A stretch of DNA of 64,000 nt from DLKC01 sp002478885 (GCA_046329585.1 JAXLUI010000001.1:3100001-3164000); one strand, 5' to 3'. Shown: positions 18,584 to 27,656, numbered from the stretch's first letter. Translations and numbers: made by a program. The notes: a model not told the origin generated them from the letters alone.

Positions 18584-18949
18584 TTATTGGTTAAGGTGAG
18601 GGGTTTCATTATCAATATCCGATGCTACAGTTGTTAAAGCCTTAACGGCGTCTGCAAGTTCATTCCAAGTCCTTTCCAGCTCACCATAGAAATCGAGCCC
18701 CTTGTCTGTCATAGAGAAATATTTCCTTGGCGGCCCACTGTTGCTTTCAACCCAGCGGTAAGTTAAGAGCCCGGCATTTTTAAGGCGGGTTAACAGGGGG
18801 TAAAGTGTTCCTTCAAACAAGTGAAGGTTAGCGGCTTTCATTTTATCAACAATATCACTCGGGTAAACCTCACCCTGGCGAATGATTGATAAAATGCAAA
18901 ACTCCAATACCCCTTTCCGCATCTGACTTTGTGTGTTCTGAATATCCAT
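18584..18949 (-). CDS. PadR-family transcriptional regulator
   Basis: The product is 121 residues from ATG 18949 (MDIQNTQSQMRKGVLEFCILSII), which matches the usual PadR start; a longer in-frame start at 18991 is unlikely. It is a winged helix with LFEGTLYPLLTRLKNAGLL as the recognition region and a PRKYFSMTDKG wing. PadR proteins repress membrane or stress genes and often their own operon. It sits 11 bases before the PspC gene. A perfect 9-bp inverted repeat at 19136-19158 straddles the -33 element of its likely promoter, fitting autorepression. Confidence 0.88.
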   Translation of the reverse strand: MDIQNTQSQMRKGVLEFCILSIIRQGEVYPSDIVDKMKAANLHLFEGTLYPLLTRLKNAGLLTYRWVESNSGPPRKYFSMTDKGLDFYGELERTWNELADAVKALTTVASDIDNETPHLNQ

Positions 18950-19057
18950 AATCCGGAGTTTTTGCTCCGCCATTGCCTGCTGTACAAACACCGGCGAAGC
19001 TTCGTTATCAATTTTGTTATCTGGCTGTTGTCATCATCTGTTCTTTGGTCATCACCT

Positions 19058-19077
19058 GTTGTGTCACTCACTTGTAC
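19058..19077 (-). repeat. Intergenic repeat, TCACTCA variant, copy 7
   Basis: GTTGTGTCACTCACTTGTAC, the same three-position variant as at 3307 and 28910. It falls in the padR leader between promoter and start codon. Confidence 0.7.
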
Positions 19078-19116
19078 GTTCCGAACTTCTTTCGTCTTTT
19101 ATTCATCTTGACAACA

Positions 19117-19147
19117 CAAAGATGGGAAGTTTTATGGTACTATGCAA
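19117..19147 (-). promoter_or_regulatory. Probable padR-pspC promoter
   Basis: On the minus strand TTG (complement of 19145-19147), a 20-base spacer, then CATCTTTG (complement of 19117-19124) fits the Bacteroidetes -33/-7 pattern with one mismatch. Transcription would start near 19110, giving a leader of about 160 bases. Confidence 0.5.
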
Positions 19148-19158
19148 CACATAGTACC
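19136..19158. promoter_or_regulatory. Probable PadR operator
   Basis: A perfect inverted repeat GGTACTATG / CATAGTACC with a 5-base spacer (19145-19149). The spacer contains the -33 TTG of the padR promoter, so binding would block transcription. A related site lies at 35830-35850. Confidence 0.65.
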
Positions 19159-19286
19159 AACTTTATTTTAGTAACTTGCCGTGAAAGATAATGGGTATAA
19201 TAGTAATTTATTGATTATGAATAATATAAATCTTAAAACATCGAGTTGAATATTTTTGTCGATATGACAAACGGCAAAATAATTTG

Positions 19287-19406
19287 ATGGGCGAAGAAGA
19301 AAAACACCAGAATTTGACGGTTTTCGGATCGGGACAGCAGGTTAACCGCGAGATAGTAGTTGATTTTCTCACATGGCTTGGAGCTTTTTTATATACCGAT
19401 CAATGA
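19287..19406 (+). CDS. Possible 39-residue small protein
   Basis: ATG at 19287 opens 39 codons (starting MGEEEKHQNLTVFGSG) and stops at TGA 19406. The N-terminal half is polar and acidic and the C-terminal half hydrophobic (VVDFLTWLGAFLY). No Shine-Dalgarno sequence, promoter or homologue is recognised. It could be a small membrane-associated peptide, a gene remnant or chance. Confidence 0.2.
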   Translation: MGEEEKHQNLTVFGSGQQVNREIVVDFLTWLGAFLYTDQ

Positions 19407-19412
19407 TATGCA

Positions 19413-19461
19413 GTACAAGCGTGCGACGCAACAGCCGATGCCATTTGCATCGGAGCCGGCC
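19413..19461 (+). repeat. 50-bp intergenic repeat, copy 8
   Basis: Core GTACAAGCGTGCGACGCAAC at 19413-19432, arm GAGCCGGCC at 19453-19461, 37 bases past the epimerase stop. Between them GATGCCATTTGCATC forms a small inverted repeat. Confidence 0.82.
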
Positions 19462-19498
19462 ACCACATATTTACTCCCAACACAGAGAATGAACTTTG

Positions 19499-20446
19499 CT
19501 AGATTACAAATCCATCATCAACGGTAGATAAGTAGAAGGAGAATTTTTCCTTAAAGGCGCGAAGTTCATGCTCAAAACTAGACTCGGCCAGTGGAACATA
19601 TTCCAGCAGTTTTGAATTTCTTTCAACGAGCAAATTATGCCCGCCATAGTTCTGGTTAATAAAGAATGATTCCATTCCAGGGTAGATCTGGTTGAGGGTT
19701 TCACTTATTTCAAGAATACTTAACGTTTTATCGCTGAGGTTATAAATGCCGCTTGGGATTTCGCGTTGCAACAGTTGCGACAGCATGAAAGTAACCTTAT
19801 CAATATGTATAAACGAACGGTTTTGTGCACCGGTTCCGTTAATGGTTATCCTGCCTCCGAAATGGGCATCAAAAACAAGCCGGTTTATTGCTGCATCGAA
19901 GCGCATAGACTTGCTGTAACCATACACATTACCTAAACGGATAATGATCGTGTTGAACTTTTTATACAACCGTTCCAGGTGTTGTTCTGCCCTGAATTTG
20001 GAAATGGAATAAAAACTATCCGGCCTTGGTTGGGTCTCTTCCGTGGCTGGCTCTTCCGTGCTTCCATAAACAGCCGTGCTGCTTACAAAGATCAACTGCT
20101 TCACAGGGTTTTCTTCCAGGGCATATACCAATTCGGCAGTGCCCCAGTGATTGGTTTGCTCAAACACATGCCCATCGAGGTTTGCAAACGGCGTAGTAAC
20201 CCTTGCCGCAAGGTGATACACCACATCAATTTTTTTCAGCACGCTCCTAAGCTTGCGGCTATCGAGCAACTCGCCATGAATAAAATTGATTTTCGCACCA
20301 CCTCTTTCTTTGCCAAGAAACAGGTTATAATTGCCCCGGCTAAGGTTATCATAAATAGTGATGCTTTCAATGCCCTGAAGTTGGGATAAACTATACACGA
20401 GTTCAGTTCCAATGTACCCGGCACCCCCGGTAATTAATATGCGCAT
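19499..20446 (-). CDS. NAD-dependent epimerase/dehydratase (extended SDR)
   Basis: The 315-residue product begins MRILITGGAGYIGTELV, the extended-SDR nucleotide-binding GxxGxxG. The catalytic Ser/Tyr/Lys triad is visible as SSTAVYG near 124-130 and YSISK near 148-152. Such enzymes modify nucleotide sugars. The substrate cannot be told from sequence. It lies 80 bases after the CysH-like gene on the same strand, with no sugar-synthesis genes nearby, so the pathway is open. Confidence 0.85.
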   Translation of the reverse strand: MRILITGGAGYIGTELVYSLSQLQGIESITIYDNLSRGNYNLFLGKERGGAKINFIHGELLDSRKLRSVLKKIDVVYHLAARVTTPFANLDGHVFEQTNHWGTAELVYALEENPVKQLIFVSSTAVYGSTEEPATEETQPRPDSFYSISKFRAEQHLERLYKKFNTIIIRLGNVYGYSKSMRFDAAINRLVFDAHFGGRITINGTGAQNRSFIHIDKVTFMLSQLLQREIPSGIYNLSDKTLSILEISETLNQIYPGMESFFINQNYGGHNLLVERNSKLLEYVPLAESSFEHELRAFKEKFSFYLSTVDDGFVI

Positions 20447-20526
20447 GTTCGGTTGTTAAAAGAATTTTTAAATAAGGGCAGCAGCAAAAATACTGTGCGT
20501 TTTATTCTGCGGAAAGTGTGTTTTAA

Positions 20527-21192
20527 TTATTTGGTAACGAGCTCTGTGTTGAGGCCACACTCTGTTTTTTTAAGGCCAAACCAGCGACCGCCACGGCCTT
20601 CAGTATCAAGGTCGAATTTTCTTGTGCAAGGTTCGCAGCCAATACTGAAATAACCTTTTTCTTCGAGTGGGTGCCGTGGAATGTTGTATTCGTTCAGGTA
20701 CTGGTAAATCATTTTGCCATTCCAATCAAGCATCGGGTGAAAACGAATTACACCGAATTTTGCTTTTTGCTCGATTTCGAAACTCTTTCGAACATCACTT
20801 TGATCGGCACGCACCCCATTAATCCAGATATCGTGCTCTGCCAGTATGGGTTCCAGAGGAGCAACCTTGTTTAAGTAGCAACAATAATCGGGGTCGCTTG
20901 CATATAATAGCTTGCCCGTTGTGTCGCGCTGGTTAATTTTTGCTGTACTTGAAAAAACATTGCGAAGGTTAAGACCAAGCAAGTCAGTTACCTGGTCGCG
21001 GTACTGGAGTGTTTCCGGAAAATGGTAACCAGTATGGATAAAATAAACCGGTATAGATTTATCGATGCGGCTAAGCATATGCAACAGCACAATGCTGTGT
21101 GTTTGAAACGACGATGTGGTAAATACCTTTAGCCCGCGCTCTTTATAGCCATCCAGCTTCTCTTTTATTTCTTCAAATTTCATAGAGGGCAA
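20527..21192 (-). CDS. cysH: APS/PAPS reductase family protein with 4Fe-4S cysteines
   Basis: The 221-residue product has a PP-loop-like TTSSFQTHS near residues 25-33, a CC pair at 104-105, a CxxC at 186-189 and a C-terminal KKTECGLN with Cys212. The CC/CxxC set is the [4Fe-4S] ligand pattern of assimilatory APS reductases, and the ECGL cysteine carries the sulfite intermediate. It would reduce adenylyl sulfate to sulfite. Start could be 21192 or the second ATG at 21183. No other sulfate-assimilation genes are in the window, so its role in cysteine synthesis is inferred from the family. Confidence 0.85.
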   Translation of the reverse strand: MPSMKFEEIKEKLDGYKERGLKVFTTSSFQTHSIVLLHMLSRIDKSIPVYFIHTGYHFPETLQYRDQVTDLLGLNLRNVFSSTAKINQRDTTGKLLYASDPDYCCYLNKVAPLEPILAEHDIWINGVRADQSDVRKSFEIEQKAKFGVIRFHPMLDWNGKMIYQYLNEYNIPRHPLEEKGYFSIGCEPCTRKFDLDTEGRGGRWFGLKKTECGLNTELVTK

Positions 21193-21272
21193 ATATAGCG
21201 TGACAATCTTTTATACTCTACCATTTTTGTAGGGAATTAACTTTTTTATTTCTTTTATCGAAAGATGATGTA

Positions 21273-21321
21273 CCAGGCTATTGTATTTCACGGTATCAGC
21301 TCTTGCGTCGCACACTTCAAC
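21273..21321 (-). repeat. 50-bp intergenic repeat, copy 9
   Basis: Partial arm CCAGGCT at 21273-21279, core CTTGCGTCGCACACTTCAAC at 21302-21321. It lies between divergent cysH and GNAT genes. An open frame through it would falsely extend the GNAT gene. Confidence 0.75.
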
Positions 21322-21351
21322 GTTCTGTACATTTGCAAACAAACAATTGTT

Positions 21352-21888
21352 ATGCTGCTTACTGAAAACGATTATCATATTGTTACCGCGAAAGTGTGGT
21401 GGCTTGAAATGCATAATGATCCAACATTTGCCCTACCGCCAAAACCTGAAATAACATTTTCTCTATTGGAAAAACCGGTCGATACAAACCTTTACCGGGA
21501 TTTATATAAAGCCGTCGGGCTCTCATGGAACTGGCTCGACAGGCTTGCTATCGACGATGAAGCGCTAAGCAAAAAAATCAATGCCAGCAATATTGATATT
21601 TATGTCTTGAAAATTAATGGAGCTGATGCAGGTTACGCAGAGTTTGCAATAGAAAAGGATTACACTGAGATTGTTTACTTTGGCCTTATGCCAGGCTTTA
21701 CAGGTAAGGGATATGGCAAATTCTTTTTGCAATGGGTGGTCAACAAGGCCTGGTCGTATAAGCCCGCATGGATACAGCTAAATACCTGTTCACTCGATCA
21801 TCCCAACGCATTAAATGTTTATCAATCTACCGGCTTTCAAATCGTTAACAACACGACAGAAGAAAGAAAATTTTTGAATGCACGCTAG
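21352..21888 (+). CDS. GNAT-family N-acetyltransferase
   Basis: The product is 178 residues from ATG 21352 (MLLTENDYHIVTAKVWW). The acetyl-CoA motif is FTGKGYGKFFL near residues 122-132, followed by a C-terminal NALNVYQSTGF that is typical of GNAT enzymes. The substrate is unknown. An upstream in-frame ATG at 21265 is rejected because its extra 29 residues are translated from repeat copy 9. It is convergent with tadA, with only 16 bases between stops. Confidence 0.82.
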   Translation: MLLTENDYHIVTAKVWWLEMHNDPTFALPPKPEITFSLLEKPVDTNLYRDLYKAVGLSWNWLDRLAIDDEALSKKINASNIDIYVLKINGADAGYAEFAIEKDYTEIVYFGLMPGFTGKGYGKFFLQWVVNKAWSYKPAWIQLNTCSLDHPNALNVYQSTGFQIVNNTTEERKFLNAR

Positions 21889-21904
21889 CCAACACATGCA
21901 ATAT

Positions 21905-22363
21905 TTATCTTTTTTTCCTGAAAAACGCTTTCATCATTTCGGCACATTCGTCTTTTAAAATACCGCTCACTATTTCGGTTTTGGGATGAAATGGAAGTGT
22001 AGGGTTTGTTGAAATATCAATGTATTTTTTATAACCGTTCTTTACATCATCTGCACCATAAACAATTTTCCCAATCTTACTCCAGTGTAGCGCTCCGCAA
22101 CACATAAGGCAGGGCTCTACCGTAACGAATAAAGTGGCATCGGGCAGGTATTTTGATCCCAGGAAGTTACAGGCTGAGGTTACTGCCAATATCTCGGCAT
22201 GAGCCGTGGGATCGTTGAGCAACTCTACCTGGTTATAACCTCTTGCCACCACTTTATTATTTATCACAATTACGGCTCCTACAGGTACCTCATCGGCATC
22301 AAAAGCTTTCTGTGCCTCCCTCATGGCCTGGCGCATAAAAAATTCATCGTCGTAAACAAGCAT
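21905..22363 (-). CDS. tadA: tRNA-specific adenosine deaminase (TadA-type nucleoside deaminase)
   Basis: The product is 152 residues from ATG 22363 (MLVYDDEFFMRQAMREAQKAF), or 163 from 22396. It has the zinc deaminase motif HAE (PTAHAEILA) and PCLMCCGAL. TadA converts adenosine 34 to inosine in tRNA-Arg(ACG). The GAIHW/GALHWSKIGKIVYG region is typical of TadA rather than of guanine deaminase, though a generic nucleoside deaminase remains possible. It is divergent from the DUF1569 gene. Confidence 0.87.
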   Translation of the reverse strand: MLVYDDEFFMRQAMREAQKAFDADEVPVGAVIVINNKVVARGYNQVELLNDPTAHAEILAVTSACNFLGSKYLPDATLFVTVEPCLMCCGALHWSKIGKIVYGADDVKNGYKKYIDISTNPTLPFHPKTEIVSGILKDECAEMMKAFFRKKR

Positions 22364-22511
22364 CCTGCTAAGATAGTGTGAAGACAACTCCCGCAAGCTC
22401 TAAAACTTGTATATTAAAGTTTAAACCAATACGGCAACGCAGCTAAATAAAACTTGCTTTGGGTTGTTGAGGGTAACAGATTGTTTTTATATTAGTGCTT
22501 AAACTTGTTAT

Positions 22512-22961
22512 ATGAACAATCTGTTCGAAGCAGAAGACGCCGTTGGGATATTATTACGGCTTTCCAAACTACATCCCCGTTCAACACCACTTTGGGGAAA
22601 GATGAATGTGGCACAAATGATGGCCCATTGCCAGGTACCAATTGAAGTTGCGTTGGGTGAAAAGGAATTGAAAAGAACATTTGTGGGATTTGTTTTTGGA
22701 GGTATCGCAAAAAGACAGATTATTAGCGATAAACCTATAAAAAAGAGTTTACCAACCGATCCTTCTTTTGTTGTGACGGGCGAACGAGATTTTTATCATG
22801 AATTTGAAACACTTGAAAATCGCATTAAGCGATTTGCCGGCGCAGATCCTTCCGAAGTCGCTTCGCGAAAACATCCTTTTTTTGGCAAGATGAGTAGCGA
22901 GGAGTGGGGTATTTTAAACTGGAAGCACCTTGATCATCACCTTAGGCAATTTGGTGTATAA
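22512..22961 (+). CDS. DUF1569 protein (DinB-like fold)
   Basis: The 149-residue product has the pattern of DUF1569 proteins: WGKMNVAQMMAHCQVPIEVALG near residues 28-49, HPFFGKMSSEEWG and the terminal KHLDHHLRQFGV. His38, His137 and His141-142 (positions approximate) are placed like the metal ligands of DinB/YfiT folds. The biochemical function is unknown. It is a single gene, followed 54 bases later by repeat copy 10. Confidence 0.8.
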   Translation: MNNLFEAEDAVGILLRLSKLHPRSTPLWGKMNVAQMMAHCQVPIEVALGEKELKRTFVGFVFGGIAKRQIISDKPIKKSLPTDPSFVVTGERDFYHEFETLENRIKRFAGADPSEVASRKHPFFGKMSSEEWGILNWKHLDHHLRQFGV

Positions 22962-23015
22962 GTTCGAATTTATATGAGCACGTATACATTTATAGTCCTG
23001 CCTTTTTTTGTTGCA

Positions 23016-23068
23016 GTACAAGTGTGCGACGCAACAGGTGATGCTATGAAAAGCAAAAGCCGGGCCCA
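23016..23068 (+). repeat. 50-bp intergenic repeat, copy 10
   Basis: Core GTACAAGTGTGCGACGCAAC at 23016-23035, arm GCCGGGCCCA at 23059-23068. It is a full copy between convergent genes, very similar to copy 3 including the GTGA..CATGAAAA..CAAAA interior. Confidence 0.88.
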
Positions 23069-23108
23069 TGAAAAACTGCAGGAGCCCGGCGGTTGCTTTT
23101 CGGGTAAT

Positions 23109-26100
23109 TTATTTTTTTATAAACTTAAGCGCAACATTTTCTTTGAGGGTTTTTATTTGGGCAATATATGCGCCTGGTTTTAGACCGGACGCCACAATTT
23201 CTGCTTTGGTCTTTCCGTTTGCATTGTAATTGCCGGTCTTCAAAACTATGCCGTTCATGTCTGTAATGAGCAGAGTAAACTGTTGCACAGGCACAGTAAA
23301 ACTGAGGTAAAAACTATTCTCTACAGGATTCGGATAGAGCGTCGCGCTCAGCCTGTTTTTAGTTGGTGATTCAAGCTGTTGTGTCGCGGCAAATACAGCA
23401 GTAACGCTTACCGTGATTGTTTCTTCGTCGTATAGTGCTGGCGTGTCGTTATCTGTAACCCTCACTTTGAAGGTATAGTTGCCTGTCGTTGTTGGCGTAT
23501 AAGTGAACACACCGGTTTTTGCATCGATAGCCGCGCCGGCGGGGGCGCCCAAAATTGAGTAAGAAAGTTTTTGGCCTTTATCTGCATCTTTTGCAGTTGC
23601 CGTGAATGTGAGCGTATTGTTTACAATTATCGATTTATTGCCAATAGCAGCGAGCACAGGTGAATCGGCAACAGGCGTTACGCTGAGATTTATTGTTGCC
23701 GGCGCTGAAGCGATGCAGCCAACGCTCACGTTGAAAGTGAAAAGATCTGTGCCATTGTAATTGGTATTTGGCACGTAGGTTTTGTTTGCGCCGGTGCCCG
23801 TTAATTTTCCGTTTGCAGGTGCGGATAAAATATTAAATGAAAGCGGTGAGCCCCCGGACCCGGTAAGCGTGATCGTTTTCTTTGTGTCTTCCGCAAGTGA
23901 AAGTGATTGTGTATTCGCAATCAAATTACTTACCGGGGCTATTATGAGGCTTCCATTTGGAGTACCGCCATCGGTTGCCATATTGAAATGCCTTAACACA
24001 GTGTAACTACCTGATGTTGTTAACCTGAAAATGGTACCGAGATTATTTGTGCCGCCGGCGCTTGTAAGGCCATAGAAATTTCCGTCAGTGCCAACCAATA
24101 TATTGCCTTTCGGCCACTTTCCATCGGTTGTTGGGTTGAAATGTTTGAGAACAGTGAACGTACCTGTGGTTGACATTCTGAAGATTGTGCCACCATTGTA
24201 TAACCCGCCAATATTTGTAGTGCCGTAAAGAAAGCCATCGGGCTTTTGAATGAGGCTGCCAAGCGGCATATAGCCATCAGTTGAACTCACCAATGCTCTC
24301 ATCAAGCTAAATGTTCCTGCTGAGGTGATTTGAAAAATATGCGCGTTGTTGGAGGTCATGCCATAGAAATTTCCATCACTTGCCTGCAATAAGTTTCCTT
24401 CGGGATTATTGCCTTCTGTTGCGTAGTCAAAATGATGCAGCACGGTGTAAGTGCCTGCCAGTGTTATTTTAAAAGCTGTACCTCCCGCCTTTGCACCGCC
24501 TGAAATGGTTAGCCCGTAGAGGCTTCCATCCGTTGCCTGTATTAAACTTCCCTGCGGTGAGCCACCGTCAAGCGAAGGATTGAAATTGTATAATACACTG
24601 TATTTTCCTGCTGGTGTAATTTTGAAAATATTGCCGTAACCTTTTGGGCCACCATCACTGTTCATTCCGTAGAAATTGCCATCACTGGCAAGCAATAAGC
24701 TACCTTTAGGTATGCCGCCGTCAACCCCTTTATTCATAGCGTATAATGTGGTTGTTGCGCCACCACATATTTTAAAGATAGTTCCCCAGCCGTATGCGCC
24801 ACCCGAACTGTTAGTTCCGTAATAAGCACTATCCTTGCCTTTTACCAATGTTTCCAAAGGGATATTCCCTTGTGCAGGCCCATTGAAGTTTGCAAGTACC
24901 GTTAATGCACCGCCCGTTGTTATTTTAAACGCGGTGCCTCCACCGAAAGCGCCGCCGGAACTGGCCATTCCGTACAAATTGCCATCGGCTGCTTTTACAA
25001 GGCTGCCACATGCAGCACTACCTTCCGTTGCATCGGCCATGGCGTGAATAACGGTATAAGCGCCGTTAGTTGTTATCTTGTAAATGGTTCCGGCATTGTT
25101 TGCTCCACCGGACCGATTCATGCCATAAAGATTGCCATCGCTGTTTTGTACGAGGCCGCCATATGGTAAAGCGCCATCTGTATTTGAAATAAAATGTTTT
25201 ATAACGGCAAACGTGCCATTAGGAGCAATTTTAAAAATAGTGCCATTGCCATACGTACCACCACTATAGCAGGTGCCGTAGAAATATGCATCTGTTGCCT
25301 GCACAAGGTCACACTGGGAATAGGAACCATCTGTTGAAGCATTCAAATGACGGATAACTGTAAACGCACCTGCAGTGGATATTTTGAAAATAGTGCCATA
25401 ACCATAAATGCCGCCAGAATTGGTTACTCCATAAAGATTGCCATCCTTGCCTTCTGAAAGGCTTCCATAGCTGTTAGCTCCATCGGTAGCTTTGTTCAAT
25501 GAGCGAAGTACTGTAAATACTCCCCCGGTAGTAATTTTAAAAATTGTTCCATATCCGTTTGCTCCGCCGCCATAAGTAATGCCATAAAAATTTCCATCTT
25601 TTGCCTTTACAAGATGGCCTTTCGGGTTGGAGCCGTCTGACGCATAACTAAAACTTCTTAGCACTGTATAAACACCCGCAGGCGTTAAAGAAAATATTGT
25701 GCCATAGCTGTTTGGGCCACCAGCACCGGTCATACCATAAAAATTGCCATCTGTTCCTTTAATAAGTTCGCCGTAAGGAGATGCGCCATCTGCAGCACTG
25801 TTGAACTGTTTTAAAATAGTTATAGTGCCGGTCGAAGACATTTTAAAAATTGCACCTCCGTTGTAGGTACCGTTAATATTGGTCATGCCGTAAAAACTAC
25901 CGTCGGTATCTGCAAGCAGGTCCCCATTGGGCGCTTTACCCCAATCTGCAAAGCCCTTTATTATGGAAAAGTCAGCGCCTGTACTTTTTATGCTAAAGGC
26001 AGTTCCCCCCCCTTCGGGGCCGCCGTTAGAAGTAAGTCCAATCAGTACATCCTGTGCGTTAAGAGAAGTAAGTGATAAGAACATTATCAGTAATACTGCT

Positions 26101-26162
26101 GCAGATCTTTTGGTTAGCCGGCAATCCTTTGCCCATTTGTTGATCGTAAACATTTTTTTCAT
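23109..26162 (-). CDS. GloVer-repeat surface protein with T9SS sorting domain
   Basis: A 1017-residue protein. A signal peptide ends near LTSLNAQ (about residue 36). About 14 tandem repeats of roughly 50-55 residues follow to about residue 740, each with a core like DGNFYGMTSxGGxxGxGTIFKI. This is the GloVer choice-of-anchor repeat, probably forming a beta-propeller or solenoid. Two Ig/cadherin-like domains follow (about 745-910). The last 80 residues, starting LYPNPVENSFYLSF, are a type A type IX secretion sorting domain. It is therefore exported and attached at the cell surface. Ligand unknown. Confidence 0.9.
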   Translation of the reverse strand: MKKMFTINKWAKDCRLTKRSAAVLLIMFLSLTSLNAQDVLIGLTSNGGPEGGGTAFSIKSTGADFSIIKGFADWGKAPNGDLLADTDGSFYGMTNINGTYNGGAIFKMSSTGTITILKQFNSAADGASPYGELIKGTDGNFYGMTGAGGPNSYGTIFSLTPAGVYTVLRSFSYASDGSNPKGHLVKAKDGNFYGITYGGGANGYGTIFKITTGGVFTVLRSLNKATDGANSYGSLSEGKDGNLYGVTNSGGIYGYGTIFKISTAGAFTVIRHLNASTDGSYSQCDLVQATDAYFYGTCYSGGTYGNGTIFKIAPNGTFAVIKHFISNTDGALPYGGLVQNSDGNLYGMNRSGGANNAGTIYKITTNGAYTVIHAMADATEGSAACGSLVKAADGNLYGMASSGGAFGGGTAFKITTGGALTVLANFNGPAQGNIPLETLVKGKDSAYYGTNSSGGAYGWGTIFKICGGATTTLYAMNKGVDGGIPKGSLLLASDGNFYGMNSDGGPKGYGNIFKITPAGKYSVLYNFNPSLDGGSPQGSLIQATDGSLYGLTISGGAKAGGTAFKITLAGTYTVLHHFDYATEGNNPEGNLLQASDGNFYGMTSNNAHIFQITSAGTFSLMRALVSSTDGYMPLGSLIQKPDGFLYGTTNIGGLYNGGTIFRMSTTGTFTVLKHFNPTTDGKWPKGNILVGTDGNFYGLTSAGGTNNLGTIFRLTTSGSYTVLRHFNMATDGGTPNGSLIIAPVSNLIANTQSLSLAEDTKKTITLTGSGGSPLSFNILSAPANGKLTGTGANKTYVPNTNYNGTDLFTFNVSVGCIASAPATINLSVTPVADSPVLAAIGNKSIIVNNTLTFTATAKDADKGQKLSYSILGAPAGAAIDAKTGVFTYTPTTTGNYTFKVRVTDNDTPALYDEETITVSVTAVFAATQQLESPTKNRLSATLYPNPVENSFYLSFTVPVQQFTLLITDMNGIVLKTGNYNANGKTKAEIVASGLKPGAYIAQIKTLKENVALKFIKK

Positions 26163-26288
26163 TGGTTGCTGTTTTAAAACACAAATGTTTACGAATCTGC
26201 AGCGCTATTCAAGAGGTCAACGCATGAAATGAGTTATGTAATGAATGACTTGAACAAATGATGGCAAGGGGTTGAGATAATAGTGAAA

Positions 26289-26336
26289 CAGGCTGCAAAA
26301 CTTACATGAAACTGCTGTTGCGTCGCACACTTGTAC
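26289..26336 (-). repeat. 50-bp intergenic repeat, copy 11
   Basis: Weak arm CAGGCTG at 26289-26295, perfect core GTTGCGTCGCACACTTGTAC at 26317-26336, between two minus-strand genes. Confidence 0.8.
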
Positions 26337-26359
26337 TTTCAGCACTTCATGCAGCGGGA

Positions 26360-27478
26360 TTAAAACAGCCTGGCCTGCTCTCCCGGTCTTTTAAACAGTG
26401 AGCGGTTTAAACTCCATTCTTCTGCATTCATGCCATACAATTTTCCGTACTTTTTATATTGTTGTGCCACGAGTTGCGCAATAGGCCCTTCGCCGCGCAT
26501 GCGAATGCCCCATCGCGTATCGTTTACTTTTCCATCGTGGCTACTCTCTATCAGATGCCAGACCTTATCAGCACGATCGGCAAAGTTTTTATACAACCAG
26601 TCACGGAATAACAATTTGATAGCCCCGTTCAGCCTGATAAATGTATAAGCGGTGAAGGTCGCGCCATTGTCTCTTGCCGCTTTCATTATGCGCTGCATTT
26701 CGTGTTCATTCAAACCAGGGATCATCGGACCCATCATTATGCCCATGCGCACACCTGCACTGCTAAGCTCATTGATCACTTTCAACTTTTGTTTCGCCGT
26801 TGTTGTGCGTGGCTCCATCACTCTTCGCAGGTCTTCATTAAACGAGGTGATAGATACCATGGCTGACACAATTCGCTTCTTAGCCATTTCCTGCAGCACA
26901 TCTTTGTCTTTGAGTATCCAGGAATTTTTGGTAAGTATCCCAACCGGCTGGTTAAACTCATTGCACACTTCGAGCATCCCCCTTGTTAACCGATAGGTTT
27001 GTTCTGCAGGCTGATAACAGTCTGTATTACCGCTGAGCATGATCGGCGTTGCATCCCATTTCGGGTGCATGAGAAATTTGCGCAGCAAACGGGGCGCATT
27101 TTTCTTAACGATAATTTTTTGCTCGAAGTCCATACCCGCGCTGTAACCCCAGTATTCATGCACATTTCGGGCATAGCAATAGATACAACCGTGTTCGCAG
27201 CCCGCGTAGGGATTCATGCTGTAACTCATTCCTACATCAGGGCTTTCGATTTTGTTTACGATGGTTTTTACTTCCTGTTCGAGATAAATTGTATTTAAAG
27301 TTTTTTCTTCCCAATCATCGATTCCTTCGATATGTTCTTTTGTTGATTCGTTGATGAGAAATTTGTTTTTTGTGTTGATCTGAGCACCACGGCCATGGTG
27401 GTATATTCCTCCATCTACAGCGCTATTCGATTGAGCAGGCTTCGGATTTGCATTTGGATTATGCGATATGTTTTTCAT
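26360..27478 (-). CDS. PA0069/SplB-like radical SAM protein
   Basis: The 372-residue product has the radical SAM cluster motif CEHGCIYC (Cys94, Cys98, Cys101) within SMNPYAGCEHGCIYCYARN, and the PA0069-family features YHHGRGAQ near 26-33 and GNTDCYQPAEQ. It belongs to the group related to spore photoproduct lyase (SplB), which uses S-adenosylmethionine radicals; the function of the PA0069 branch is not established. It is downstream of the UmuD-like gene on the same strand (178-base gap with repeat copy 12), so a link to DNA damage is possible but only inferred. Confidence 0.88.
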   Translation of the reverse strand: MKNISHNPNANPKPAQSNSAVDGGIYHHGRGAQINTKNKFLINESTKEHIEGIDDWEEKTLNTIYLEQEVKTIVNKIESPDVGMSYSMNPYAGCEHGCIYCYARNVHEYWGYSAGMDFEQKIIVKKNAPRLLRKFLMHPKWDATPIMLSGNTDCYQPAEQTYRLTRGMLEVCNEFNQPVGILTKNSWILKDKDVLQEMAKKRIVSAMVSITSFNEDLRRVMEPRTTTAKQKLKVINELSSAGVRMGIMMGPMIPGLNEHEMQRIMKAARDNGATFTAYTFIRLNGAIKLLFRDWLYKNFADRADKVWHLIESSHDGKVNDTRWGIRMRGEGPIAQLVAQQYKKYGKLYGMNAEEWSLNRSLFKRPGEQARLF

Positions 27479-27589
27479 TGGTTATGCTTTAGTTCCCCAA
27501 AGGGGAATTATTAAGTGAAACAGCAAAGCTGTTCAACCAGGGAGGTAGTTGAATCAGCATCAAAACAATTGCTGCTGCCTGTTGCGAAC

Positions 27590-27642
27590 GCACAAGAGTG
27601 CGACGCAACGAAAGCGGTATAGGTTGACAACAGCCGGGTCCA
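27590..27642 (+). repeat. 50-bp intergenic repeat, copy 12
   Basis: Core GCACAAGAGTGCGACGCAAC at 27590-27609, arm GCCGGGTCCA at 27633-27642, 14 bases past the stop of the UmuD-like gene. Confidence 0.85.
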
Positions 27643-27656
27643 TAAAAATTTTCTTA

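Larger units (their letters stand above)
19159..19498 (+). other. 340-base gap between padR promoter and epimerase gene
   Basis: It holds an AT-rich stretch (19195-19270), a 39-codon open frame at 19287-19406 and repeat copy 8 at 19413-19461. Nothing else is recognised. Confidence 0.5.

Noticed and set aside
23200..26000. DNA minisatellite in the GloVer gene
   Set aside because: The periodicity is a protein repeat of about 50-55 residues with diverged codons, fully explained by the coding sequence.
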